Below the pieces are notes generated by a model. The model ran no database searches. It saw only the letters and a list, made by a program, of their open reading frames with translations, and was not told the DNA's origin. Of a stretch of 64,000 bases of DNA, positions 43,017-50,913 are shown one piece after another; within the stretch, counting starts at the first letter, position 1; every line of letters starts with the position of its first letter. The translations under genes were made by a program, and so were the position numbers. The stretch comes from Clostridia bacterium (lineage in GTDB: Bacteria; Bacillota; Clostridia; Oscillospirales; Acutalibacteraceae). The stretch lies in the NCBI GenBank assembly GCA_017428525.1, contig JAFRQQ010000013.1, positions 186,001 to 250,000 of the forward strand, read 5' to 3'.

Positions 43017-44192
43017 ATGCTTTGCGAAGAACGGTTTCGTGAAATCTACGGCAGGGACCCGGAGGGCCTCTCCTTCTCCCCCTACCGCATCTGCCCCATC
43101 GGCGCGCACAGCGACCACAACCTCGGCAAAATCACGGGGTTCGCCATCGATAAAGGCATCCATCTCGCCTTCCGGCCGAAGAAGAACGGCGTTGTGGAAA
43201 TGCAGAGCCTCCAGTTTCCCAAACGCGCGCAGTGGCACATCAAGGACGTCGGCGAAAAAACCGGCGACTGGGCGGACTATCTGCGCGGCGCGACCTATGC
43301 GCTGGGCAAGGAGCACACGCTCACGGTCGGTCTGTGCGGCATCATCGAAGGCTCGCTGCCGATCGGCGGCCTGAGCTCCTCCGCCGCGGTGATTCTGGCC
43401 TTTCTGGATGCGCTGTGCAAGGTCAACCAGATCGAACTGACGGCGCAGGAGCTGATCGCCGTCGCCTTCGACGCCGAAAAGAATTACGTCGGCGTCAACG
43501 TCGGCACCCTGGATCAGAGCTGCGAGGTGCTCTCGAAAAAGGATCACCTGCTGTATCTGGACTGCAGGGACAATCACTATGAGCTGATCCCGACGCATCC
43601 GGCGATGAAGCCCTATCGGATCGCCGTCTTTTTCAGCGGGCTGGAGCATTCCCTGGCCGGCTCCAAATACAACATGCGCGTGGACGAGCTGCGCGCGGGC
43701 GTCTATGCTTTGCAGGCGTTCAGCGGCGCGGAGTACGGCAAATTCAATCAGGCCAACGCGCGCGACGTCAGCTTTGAGACCTATCAGGCCTATAAAGACC
43801 GTCTGCCCGCACCGTGGGCGCGGCGCTGCGAGCACTGGTACACCGAATTTCAGCGCGTCGAGGCCGGCGCGGAAGCCTGGCGGCGCGGCGATCTGGAAAC
43901 CTACGGCCGCCTGTCCTTCGAATCCGGCCGGAGCAGCATTCAAAACTGGGAATCCGGCGCGCCGGAGCAGATCAAGCTCTATGAGATCATGCGGGAAACG
44001 GACGGCATCTACGGCGGGCGCTTCAGCGGCGCCGGCTTCAAGGGCTGCTGCATGGCGCTGATCGATCCGTCCAAGGCGGACGCGATCCGCGAATCTGTGG
44101 AGCGGGCCTATCTGACGGCCTTCCCCGCCATGCAGGGCAAATACAGCTTCCATCTGTGCGAAAGCGCGGACGGAATCGCAAATCAAAAGTGA
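43017..44192 (+). CDS. GHMP kinase, galacturonokinase/galactokinase-like
   Basis: This 391-residue protein has the three GHMP motifs. The N-terminal SPYRICPIGAHSDHNLGK resembles plant galacturonokinase (PYRICPLGAHIDHQ) more than bacterial GalK (GRVNLIGEHTDYN). The ATP loop is PIGGLSSSAA (about 115-124), and the C-terminal GGRFSGAGFKGCC is present. Plant galacturonokinase makes GalA-1-phosphate for UDP-GalA salvage. A nucleotidyltransferase and UDP-GlcA epimerase follow, which fits that role, but a galactose or other sugar substrate remains possible. The ATG at 43017 was chosen at the start of the conserved region, 22 bases after the dehydrogenase stop. Confidence 0.8.
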   Translation: MLCEERFREIYGRDPEGLSFSPYRICPIGAHSDHNLGKITGFAIDKGIHLAFRPKKNGVVEMQSLQFPKRAQWHIKDVGEKTGDWADYLRGATYALGKEHTLTVGLCGIIEGSLPIGGLSSSAAVILAFLDALCKVNQIELTAQELIAVAFDAEKNYVGVNVGTLDQSCEVLSKKDHLLYLDCRDNHYELIPTHPAMKPYRIAVFFSGLEHSLAGSKYNMRVDELRAGVYALQAFSGAEYGKFNQANARDVSFETYQAYKDRLPAPWARRCEHWYTEFQRVEAGAEAWRRGDLETYGRLSFESGRSSIQNWESGAPEQIKLYEIMRETDGIYGGRFSGAGFKGCCMALIDPSKADAIRESVERAYLTAFPAMQGKYSFHLCESADGIANQK

Positions 44193-44202
44193 GGTGCAGC
44201 GT

Positions 44203-44940
44203 ATGCAATGTCTGATTTTAGCCGCCGGCTATGCCACCCGCCTTTATCCGCTGACGGAGAACTTCCCGAAACCCCTGCTCAAGGTGCGGGAGAAAACCAT
44301 TCTGGACTGGCTGCTGGATGATCTGGACGCCACCGGTCTGGTCGACGCGTACGCGGTCATCAGCAATCATAAATTTGCGCCGCATTTTCAGGCGTGGGCG
44401 GAGCAGCACCGTCTGCCGATCACCGTGATCGACGACGGCACCGACTCCAACGAAACCCGCCTGGGCGCGGTGTGCGATCTGCTGTTTGCCATGGAGCGCC
44501 TGCAGTGCGACGACGATCTGCTCGTGGTCGCGGGCGACAACCTGCTGGATTTCAGCCTGGGGCACTTTCTGCGCTATGCGCAGCAGAAGGGCGCCTCCTG
44601 CACGATGCGCTATTGGGAAAACGATCATAACCGCCTGATCAAAAGCGGCATCAGCGAGATCGGCGCGGATGAGCGGCTGCTCTCGCTGGAAGAAAAACCG
44701 GCGCAGCCGAAATCCAACTGGTGCACGCCGCCGTTTTATTATTACACCAAAGCGGACGCGGCAAGAATTCCGGACGCGATCGCCGACGGCTGCGGCACGG
44801 ACGCGCCGGGCAGTCTGGTGGCCTGGATGTGCCGGCATGCCGTCCTCTACAGCATGGAGATGCCGGGCAGCCGCTTCGACATCGGCAATCTGGAAAGCTA
44901 CGAGCAGGCGCAAACGCTTTATAAAGGGATTACAAGGTAA
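44203..44940 (+). CDS. Sugar-1-phosphate nucleotidyltransferase
   Basis: This 245-residue nucleotidyltransferase (GT-A-like) has the N-terminal LILAAGYATRLYPLT, KPLLKV and VVAGDNLLDFSL (metal-binding Asp region). The substrate-binding end is ALYSMEMPGSRFDIGNLESY-type (here GSRFDIGNLE). Its place between a GalA kinase-like gene and a UDP-GlcA epimerase suggests it makes UDP-GalA or a related UDP-sugar from a sugar 1-phosphate, which is inference. A GTG at 44194 is in frame, but the ATG at 44203 is better placed relative to GAGGTG. It starts 10 bases after the kinase stop. Confidence 0.85.
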   Translation: MQCLILAAGYATRLYPLTENFPKPLLKVREKTILDWLLDDLDATGLVDAYAVISNHKFAPHFQAWAEQHRLPITVIDDGTDSNETRLGAVCDLLFAMERLQCDDDLLVVAGDNLLDFSLGHFLRYAQQKGASCTMRYWENDHNRLIKSGISEIGADERLLSLEEKPAQPKSNWCTPPFYYYTKADAARIPDAIADGCGTDAPGSLVAWMCRHAVLYSMEMPGSRFDIGNLESYEQAQTLYKGITR

Positions 44941-44945
44941 GGGCT

Positions 44946-46016
44946 ATGGGAAAGCAACAAATCGATTTAAACGGAAAAACCATTCTGGTCACCGGGTCGC
45001 CCGGCTTCATCGGCGCCAATCTGGTGCTTCGTCTGCTCAGGGAACTGCGCAGCGGCACGGTCGTGAGCTTCGACAACATGAACGACTACTATGACGTGCG
45101 TCTGAAGGAGTGGCGGCTGCGGCAGATTGAAGCGGCGGCGGCCGATTCTCCGGTCCGGCACGTGTTTGTCAAGGGCTCGGTCGGCGACAAGGCGGCGGTG
45201 GATGCGCTCTTTGCCAAGTACCGCTTCGACGTGGTCGTCCATCTGGCGGCGCAGGCCGGCGTGCGCTGGTCCATCGACCATCCCGACGTCTACATGGAGT
45301 CGAACGTCATCGGCTTCTACAACATCCTGGAGGCCTGCCGGCACAACCCGGTGGCGCATCTGGTCTATGCGTCCAGCTCCTCCGTCTACGGCGGCAACAA
45401 AAAAGTGCCGTTCTCCACGGACGATCCGGTGGATCATCCGGTCAGCCTTTACGCCGCGACGAAAAAGAGCAACGAGCTGCTCGCCCATGCCTACAGCAAG
45501 CTCTATGAGATCCCCGCCACGGGGCTGCGCTTCTTCACGGTCTACGGCCCCGCCGGGCGGCCGGATATGTTCTATTACAGCGCGACCGAAACGCTCTCGC
45601 AGGGCGGCACGATCCGGATCTTCAATTACGGCAACTGCAAACGCGACTTCACCTATATCGACGATATCGTCGAGGGCGTTTACCACGTCATGCAGGGCGC
45701 GCCGGAAAAAGCGACGGGCGACGACGGCCTGCCGGTCCCGCCCTGCGCGGTCTACAACATCGGCGGCGGCAGCCCGGAGAACCTGCTGGACTTCGTGCGC
45801 ACGCTGCAGGAGGAGCTCGTGCGCGCCGGTGTGCTGCCGGCAGACTACGACTTTGCAGGCCACCGCACGCTCGTCGGCATGCAGCCGGGCGACGTGCCCG
45901 TCACCTACGCGGACACGGCGGCGCTGGAGCGGGATTACGGCTTCACGCCGCAGACCGGCATCCGGGCGGGCCTGCGCAGCTTTGCCGAGTGGTATAAGGC
46001 ATTCAGCCAGACCTGA
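44946..46016 (+). CDS. UDP-glucuronate 4-epimerase-like NAD-dependent epimerase
   Basis: This 356-residue SDR enzyme has the NAD motif GSPGFIG (17-23) in an otherwise typical extended-SDR epimerase. Other marks are SSSSVYGGNKKVPFS, the catalytic Tyr169 and Lys173 in LYAATKKSNELLAH, and GLRFFTVYGPAGRPDM. The sequence around DNMNDYYDVRLKEWRL matches UDP-GlcA 4-epimerases of capsule loci (CapI/GaeA type). With the UGDH fusion it would give UDP-galacturonate. It is the last gene of the plus-strand operon, starts 5 bases after its neighbour and is followed by a strong terminator. Confidence 0.92.
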   Translation: MGKQQIDLNGKTILVTGSPGFIGANLVLRLLRELRSGTVVSFDNMNDYYDVRLKEWRLRQIEAAAADSPVRHVFVKGSVGDKAAVDALFAKYRFDVVVHLAAQAGVRWSIDHPDVYMESNVIGFYNILEACRHNPVAHLVYASSSSVYGGNKKVPFSTDDPVDHPVSLYAATKKSNELLAHAYSKLYEIPATGLRFFTVYGPAGRPDMFYYSATETLSQGGTIRIFNYGNCKRDFTYIDDIVEGVYHVMQGAPEKATGDDGLPVPPCAVYNIGGGSPENLLDFVRTLQEELVRAGVLPADYDFAGHRTLVGMQPGDVPVTYADTAALERDYGFTPQTGIRAGLRSFAEWYKAFSQT

Positions 46017-46058
46017 ATCATTCCGCCCCCATCGCTATACTAATTATATAAACAGCAA

Positions 46059-46091
46059 ACCGCCCGCGGGAATCCCCGCGGGCGGTTTTTT
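46059..46091. terminator. Strong, probably bidirectional terminator between the two surface operons
   Basis: A 12-pair stem ACCGCCCGCGGG (46059-46070) with CCCGCGGGCGGT (46075-46086) is followed by a run of six T on the plus strand. The minus-strand tail TTTGCTGTTT is weaker but also usable. Confidence 0.9.
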
Positions 46092-46105
46092 CTGCTGATT
46101 CTCTA

Positions 46106-46588
46106 TTATTTTTCACGCACGCGCTTGCCGGTCATATGCTCGATCGTGAATTCGATGATCGCGGCGCGATCTGCGTTTTTCCTGAGATCCCGCTCCAGAT
46201 CATAACCGGCGGGGAAATACTTCTCCCCGAGCAGCCGCAGCTTTTCTTCTGTTTCGGCGCGGTCCTCGAGCACGCGCACACGGCCGAAGGCGATCACGCT
46301 CGTCACATGATACCACCAGTCGTCCGGCTCGCGCTCGCCCGCATTCACCACGCAGAACGATGCTTTGTCGCAGGCGCGCACGGCGTCGATCTTCTGCCCC
46401 TCCTGCGCGGAGTGAAAATATAATCTTCCGTCCTGATAGACGAAATTCAGCGGCACGGCATAGGGGTAACCGTTTTCGCCGCACAGGGCGAGCACGCCGC
46501 GCTTTTCACTTTCCAGCAGGGTGACGCAGGCCGCGTCCTCCGTCTGCTGCGCAATCCGCCGCATCTGCCGAAACACATGCTCCTTCAT
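46106..46588 (-). CDS. Pyridoxamine 5'-phosphate oxidase-fold flavoprotein
   Basis: This 160-residue split-barrel flavin-binding protein is of the NimA/PNPOx-like type. Typical stretches are GVLALCGENGYPYAVPLNF, LYFHSAQEGQKIDAVR, ASFCVVNAG and the WYHVTSVIAFGRVRVLED segment. These proteins usually bind FMN or F420 and reduce small molecules, including nitroaromatics. It starts 22 bases after the capF stop and may be the last gene of the surface operon, although no link to sugar metabolism is evident. The ATG at 46588 was chosen for AGGTG upstream. Confidence 0.88.
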   Translation of the reverse strand: MKEHVFRQMRRIAQQTEDAACVTLLESEKRGVLALCGENGYPYAVPLNFVYQDGRLYFHSAQEGQKIDAVRACDKASFCVVNAGEREPDDWWYHVTSVIAFGRVRVLEDRAETEEKLRLLGEKYFPAGYDLERDLRKNADRAAIIEFTIEHMTGKRVREK

Positions 46589-46610
46589 GCAGACACCTCC
46601 CCGGCCGCGT

Positions 46611-47846
46611 TCAGACCGGCTCCCCGAAGGTGTCCGGATGCGCGGGGTCAAACATCTCATTCGCCCACATCACCGTGACGAGGTTTTCGGTATCGGACAG
46701 GTTGATGATGTTGTGCGTATAGCCGGGCAGCATGTGAACGGCCTGGATATGATCGCCGCTGACCTCAAACTCCAGCACCTCATCCGAGCCGATCCTGCGC
46801 TCCTGAATCAGTCCGTGGCCGGCGACGACGATGAAGAATTCCCACTTCGAATTGTGCCAGTGCTGACCCTTCGTAATGCCCGGTTTGCTGATATTCACGG
46901 AAACCTGCCCGTGATCCGCGGTCTTGAGCAGCTCCGTAAAGCTGCCGCGGGCGTCGCAGTTCATTTTCAGATCGAAAGCGACCTTCTCTTTCGGCAGATA
47001 GCTCAGATACATCGAGTAGAGCTTCTTTTCGAAGCTGCCCGCCGGAATGGCCGGCAGGATCAGCGTCTGCGGCTGATCGTGGAAGGTGTGCAGCAGCTCG
47101 ACGATGCGCCCGAGCGTCGCCTTATGGGTCACGGGGGCGTAGCAGTAGCGGCCGTCCGGGTTCGGCAGCGGCGTCAGCCCGTCGAACAGTGTGCCGTCAA
47201 TCGTCTCGCCGGCCTGCGGATAATCCGCCCGGTGCGCATGCCCTTCCATCGCGTCAAACATTTCCTCGATCAGATCGTCGATGAACAGCAGCTCCAGTTC
47301 AACGCGCGGATCATTCACCGTGATCGGCAGATCGTTTGCGATGTTGTTGCAGAAGGTGCCGACCGCCGAATTGTAATTCGGCCGCACCCACTTCCCCACA
47401 AGATTCGGGAAGCGATAGACATATACGGGGGCGCCCGTTTCGGCCGCGTAGCTGAAAAACAGCTCCTCGCCGTCGCGCTTGGACAGTCCGTAGGCGGAGG
47501 TGCCGAAGCGCCCGGCGAGCGTGGCCTGCAGCGAGGAGGACAGCATGACGGGGCACCGGTTGCCGTGCTTTTTCAGCAGCGCGAGGAGCGTGCCGGCAAA
47601 GCCGAAATTGCCCGTTCTGAATTCCTCCGGGTCCTGCGGGCGGTTGACGCCGGCAAGATTGAAAACAAAATCACAGTCGGCGCAGAAGCGGTCCAGCTCC
47701 GCCGCCGTGTTGTTGATATCGTATGCGTAAATCTCCTCAACGGAAAGCGCGGGGCGGGTGCGGTTTTTCCCGTCGCGCAGATTCTTCAGGTTTTCGACAA
47801 GATTGCGGCCGACGAATCCGGCAGCGCCGGTGACAAGAATCTTCAT
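46611..47846 (-). CDS. capF: CapF/WbjC-type bifunctional reductase-epimerase (UDP-L-FucNAc pathway)
   Basis: This 411-residue protein has an N-terminal SDR domain (GAAGFVGRN, residues 8-16) and a C-terminal cupin (about 285-411, with GQHWHNSKWEFFIVVAGHG and PGYTHNI), the CapF/WbjC arrangement. In that pathway it epimerises at C-3 and then reduces a 4-keto-6-deoxy-HexNAc UDP sugar to UDP-2-acetamido-2,6-dideoxy-L-talose (UDP-L-PneNAc). The partners WbjD/CapG and WbjB/CapE are the two genes immediately upstream. The ATG at 47846 overlaps the CapG stop as ATGA, which indicates coupling. The function is secure at pathway level. Confidence 0.93.
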   Translation of the reverse strand: MKILVTGAAGFVGRNLVENLKNLRDGKNRTRPALSVEEIYAYDINNTAAELDRFCADCDFVFNLAGVNRPQDPEEFRTGNFGFAGTLLALLKKHGNRCPVMLSSSLQATLAGRFGTSAYGLSKRDGEELFFSYAAETGAPVYVYRFPNLVGKWVRPNYNSAVGTFCNNIANDLPITVNDPRVELELLFIDDLIEEMFDAMEGHAHRADYPQAGETIDGTLFDGLTPLPNPDGRYCYAPVTHKATLGRIVELLHTFHDQPQTLILPAIPAGSFEKKLYSMYLSYLPKEKVAFDLKMNCDARGSFTELLKTADHGQVSVNISKPGITKGQHWHNSKWEFFIVVAGHGLIQERRIGSDEVLEFEVSGDHIQAVHMLPGYTHNIINLSDTENLVTVMWANEMFDPAHPDTFGEPV

Positions 47847-49012
47847 ACGTCTTTTCTCCAAACCATTTTGTTGACGACGCCGACATAGGACTGGATGATC
47901 TTCACGACTTTATCGGAAACATTGATGTCTGTGTAATCGGGCACCGGGACCGCGCCGCCGTTTTTCTCTTCCTTCACCATTTCCACCGCCGTATCCACCG
48001 CCTGCAGCAGACCCTTCGTGTCGATGCCGGAGAGGATGAAGCAGGCCTTGTCCAGCGCCTCGGGCCGCTCGGTCGAGGTACGGATGCAAACGGCCGGAAT
48101 CGGATGGCCGATCGAGGTGAAAAAGCTGGATTCCTCCGGCAGCGTGCCGGAATCGCTGACCACGCAGAAGGCGTTCATCTGCAGGCAGTTGTAATCATGG
48201 AAGCCCAGCGGTTCATGCTGAATCACGCGCGCATCAAGCTGAAAACCGGAAGCCTCCAGCCGTTTTTTCGAGCGCGGGTGGCAGGAATACAGGATCGGCA
48301 GATCGTATTTCTCCGCCATCTGATTGATCGCGGTGAACAGCGAGGTAAAATTCTTTTCGGTGTCGATATTCTCCTCGCGGTGCGCGGAGAGCAGGATGTA
48401 CTTCCCCTTTTCCAGACCGAGACGGGCGTGGACGTCGGAGGCTTTGATCGCCGCCAGATTCTCCGTGAGCACCTCCGCCATCGGCGAGCCGGTGACATAG
48501 GTGCGCTCCTTGGGCAGACCGCAATCCGCCAGATACCGGCGCGCGTGCTCCGAATAGGCCAGATTCACGTCGGAAATAATGTCGACGATGCGGCGGTTCG
48601 TTTCCTCCGGCAGGCACTCATCCTTGCAGCGGTTACCCGCCTCCATGTGGAAGATCGGGATGTGCAGGCGCTTCGCGCCGATGACCGACAGGCAGGAGTT
48701 GGTGTCGCCGAGCACCAGCACGGCGTCCGGCTTGAGCAGCGTCATGGCCTGATAGCTCGCGGCGATGATGTTGCCCATCGTTTCGCCGAGATCCGCGCCG
48801 ACGGCATCCAGATACAGCTCCGGGTCGTCCAGACCGAGATCCTTGAAAAAGACGCCGTTGAGATTGTAGTCATAATTCTGCCCCGTGTGGACCAGAATCG
48901 TGTCAAAGTATTTTCTGCATTTTTTGATCACGGCAGCAAGGCGGATGATCTCCGGCCGCGTGCCAACAATGATCATCAGTTTGAGTTTGCCGTTTTCTTT
49001 CCATCCAGTCAT
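47843..49012 (-). CDS. capG: UDP-N-acetyl sugar 2-epimerase (CapG/WbjD type)
   Basis: This 389-residue non-hydrolysing UDP-GlcNAc 2-epimerase family enzyme has MIIVGTRPEIIRLAAVI, VHTGQNYDYNL, VLGDTNSCLS, HMEAGNRCKDECLPEETNR and the SDSGTLPEESSFF end motif. In this context it should act as WbjD/CapG, inverting C-2 of UDP-L-PneNAc to give UDP-L-FucNAc, rather than making ManNAc. It is coupled to capF by a 4-base overlap. It starts 27 bases after the CapE stop. Confidence 0.93.
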   Translation of the reverse strand: MTGWKENGKLKLMIIVGTRPEIIRLAAVIKKCRKYFDTILVHTGQNYDYNLNGVFFKDLGLDDPELYLDAVGADLGETMGNIIAASYQAMTLLKPDAVLVLGDTNSCLSVIGAKRLHIPIFHMEAGNRCKDECLPEETNRRIVDIISDVNLAYSEHARRYLADCGLPKERTYVTGSPMAEVLTENLAAIKASDVHARLGLEKGKYILLSAHREENIDTEKNFTSLFTAINQMAEKYDLPILYSCHPRSKKRLEASGFQLDARVIQHEPLGFHDYNCLQMNAFCVVSDSGTLPEESSFFTSIGHPIPAVCIRTSTERPEALDKACFILSGIDTKGLLQAVDTAVEMVKEEKNGGAVPVPDYTDINVSDKVVKIIQSYVGVVNKMVWRKDV

Positions 49013-49039
49013 GTGCTGTGCGCTCCTTCCTCGTGCGTG

Positions 49040-50107
49040 TTACGCCTCCACCAGATGCGGACGCCCCTCCAGCTCTTCCTTCACATAGTCCGTGGTCAGG
49101 ATCTTCTGCACCACGCCGTCCACATCGAGCCGGCGCGTGTTGTGGCTGGTGTAGGATTCGTCGCCCTCCGTTTGAACGGTGCCCTCAACGTAGAACTTGT
49201 CGTAGTTGAGTCCGCGCGCGTCGGGGCTGATGCGGAAATACTGCCCCATATCGGTGCTGCGCAGGCGCTCCTCCCTCGTCATCAGCGTTTCATAGAGCTT
49301 TTCGCCGTGGCGCGAGCCGATGATCTTCTTCTCCGTCTGCCCGAACAGCTTCATCACGCCGTCGGCCAGATCGCCGATGGTGGACGCATCCGCTTTCTGG
49401 ATAAAGAGGTCGCCGGGCTCCGCGTGCTCAAACGCGAACGCCACCAGATCCACCGCTTCGTCCAGATTCATCAGAAAGCGCGTCATATTCGGGTCGGTGA
49501 TCGTGATCGGCGCCTGCCGCTTGATCTGGTCGATGAACAGCGGGATGACGGAGCCGCGGCTGCACATGACGTTGCCGTAGCGGGTGCAGGCCAGCACCGT
49601 GCCGCCCCGCTCATAAGCCACCTGCGCGCGCGCCTGCACGACCTTTTCCGCCACCGCCTTGGTCATGCCCATGGAATTGATCGGATAGGCCGCCTTGTCG
49701 GTGGAAAGAAACACGACCCGCTCCACGCGGTTCTCCACCGCGGCGGTGACCACGTTGTCAGTGCCGATGATATTGGTCCGGACCGCCTCCATCGGGAAGA
49801 ACTCGCAGGACGGCACCTCCTTGAGCGCGGCGGCGTGGAAGATATAATTTGCGCCGTACAGCGCATCCCGCACGGAATCGAGATTCCGCACGTCGCCGAT
49901 GAAGAATTTCACCTTGCCGGCATAATCGGGATACTGCGCCTGCAGGGTGTGGCGCATCCAGTCCTGCTTCTTCTCATCCCGGCTGAAAATGCGGATCTCG
50001 CCGATCTCCGTGGTGAGAAAATGCTTGAGCACGGTGGAACCGAAGGATCCGGTCCCGCCGGTGATAACCAACGTCTTTCCCTTGAACGCTTCTGTGATTT
50101 GCATCAT
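49040..50107 (-). CDS. capE: UDP-GlcNAc 4,6-dehydratase/5-epimerase (CapE/WbjB type)
   Basis: This 355-residue SDR enzyme of the polysaccharide_synt_2 class lacks the long N-terminal membrane domain of CapD/FlmA proteins. NAD binding is TGGTGSFGS (16-24). The catalytic region is STDKAAYPINSMGMTKAVAE, with the SMGMTK motif typical of UDP-GlcNAc inverting dehydratases. It makes the first 4-keto-6-deoxy intermediate of UDP-L-FucNAc synthesis. The first of two adjacent ATGs (50107) is best placed behind AAGGAG. An 89-base gap with hairpins separates it from the pglD-like gene upstream. Confidence 0.92.
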   Translation of the reverse strand: MMQITEAFKGKTLVITGGTGSFGSTVLKHFLTTEIGEIRIFSRDEKKQDWMRHTLQAQYPDYAGKVKFFIGDVRNLDSVRDALYGANYIFHAAALKEVPSCEFFPMEAVRTNIIGTDNVVTAAVENRVERVVFLSTDKAAYPINSMGMTKAVAEKVVQARAQVAYERGGTVLACTRYGNVMCSRGSVIPLFIDQIKRQAPITITDPNMTRFLMNLDEAVDLVAFAFEHAEPGDLFIQKADASTIGDLADGVMKLFGQTEKKIIGSRHGEKLYETLMTREERLRSTDMGQYFRISPDARGLNYDKFYVEGTVQTEGDESYTSHNTRRLDVDGVVQKILTTDYVKEELEGRPHLVEA

Positions 50108-50128
50108 TGCAGCTGCTCCTTCTCCACA

Positions 50129-50167
50129 GCCCCGCGGGGCCGTTGTGATTTCAGCCGGTGTCGGCTG
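50129..50167 (-). other. Hairpin-rich intercistronic gap before capE
   Basis: Two inverted repeats lie in the 89-base gap: CAGCCG/CGGCTG (50152-50157 with 50162-50167) and the palindrome GCCCCGCGGGGC (50129-50140). There is no T tract, so it is more likely an intercistronic RNA structure or processing site than a terminator. It could separate the FucNAc genes from the genes upstream. Confidence 0.35.
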
Positions 50168-50196
50168 TGTATTCTTTCGGTGAAATCGCGCGGGCA

Positions 50197-50913
50197 TTAT
50201 TCCTGCGCCGGTTTGTCGCCGATCGTTTTCTTGATATGGCCGAGGCTCAGGTATTTTTCGATCGATTCGGAATCCTTCTGCTTGACGATGCAGTCCGGCA
50301 CGACCACGAGCGAATAGGGCGCCAGATGGCGCTTGACGATAGCCGAGCCGCCGACCAGGCATTTCTCTCCGACCTCGATCTTGTTGAAAATCGTGGCCCC
50401 GATGCCGATATAGACCTGATTGCCGACGGTAACATGCCCGGCAAGATTGGACCTTGCCCCGATGATGGAGTGATTTTTGATGTCAGAGTAATGGCCGACA
50501 AACGCATAGGGGCGGAAGGTGTTGTTGTCGCCGATTTTGCATCCGTGCGAGAGATACGCGTGGTCGCAGATCCAGTTGCCTTCGCCGATGTCCTGCGTGA
50601 AAACATCCGCCGAGGGGGAAACCAGATTGGCAAAGCGGAAGCCGCTCGCCTTCAGCTCTTCAAACATCCTGCGCTTGAGGCCGTTCATATTCTGATACCA
50701 CGAAATAGCCAGAAACAGCTTGGTCTGCGTTTTGTCGATGATCTGATCCAGCTCTTCAAGCGGATAGAGCGGCTTGCCGCGGAATTCATTCTCCGTGATA
50801 TACTGCGCATTGATCGCGTAGCCGATGATGTCAAAAAGGTCGTAACGCTCGATGAAATCGATGACCTCGCTCGATGCGCTGCCGTTGCCGACGATAATCA
50901 GTTGCTCTTTCAT
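50197..50913 (-). CDS. PglD-like sugar O/N-acyltransferase with hexapeptide repeats
   Basis: This 238-residue protein starts with the short Rossmann-like N-domain of PglD/NeuD enzymes (LIIVGNGSASSEVIDFI). It then has a left-handed beta-helix of hexapeptide repeats (about 105-215: ICDHAYLSHGCKIGDNNTF, SIIGARSNLAGHVTVGN, VYIGIGATIFNKIEVG). Such enzymes transfer an acyl group from acyl-CoA to amino or hydroxyl groups of nucleotide-activated sugars. The acyl donor need not be acetyl-CoA, and a CoA transferase is encoded three genes upstream. Its start overlaps the symporter stop by 4 bases. Confidence 0.88.
   Translation of the reverse strand: MKEQLIIVGNGSASSEVIDFIERYDLFDIIGYAINAQYITENEFRGKPLYPLEELDQIIDKTQTKLFLAISWYQNMNGLKRRMFEELKASGFRFANLVSPSADVFTQDIGEGNWICDHAYLSHGCKIGDNNTFRPYAFVGHYSDIKNHSIIGARSNLAGHVTVGNQVYIGIGATIFNKIEVGEKCLVGGSAIVKRHLAPYSLVVVPDCIVKQKDSESIEKYLSLGHIKKTIGDKPAQE

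Noticed and set aside
47843..49012. WecB making UDP-ManNAc
   Set aside because: The family includes WecB, but the flanking CapE and CapF genes and the ATGA coupling to CapF point to the UDP-L-FucNAc branch.
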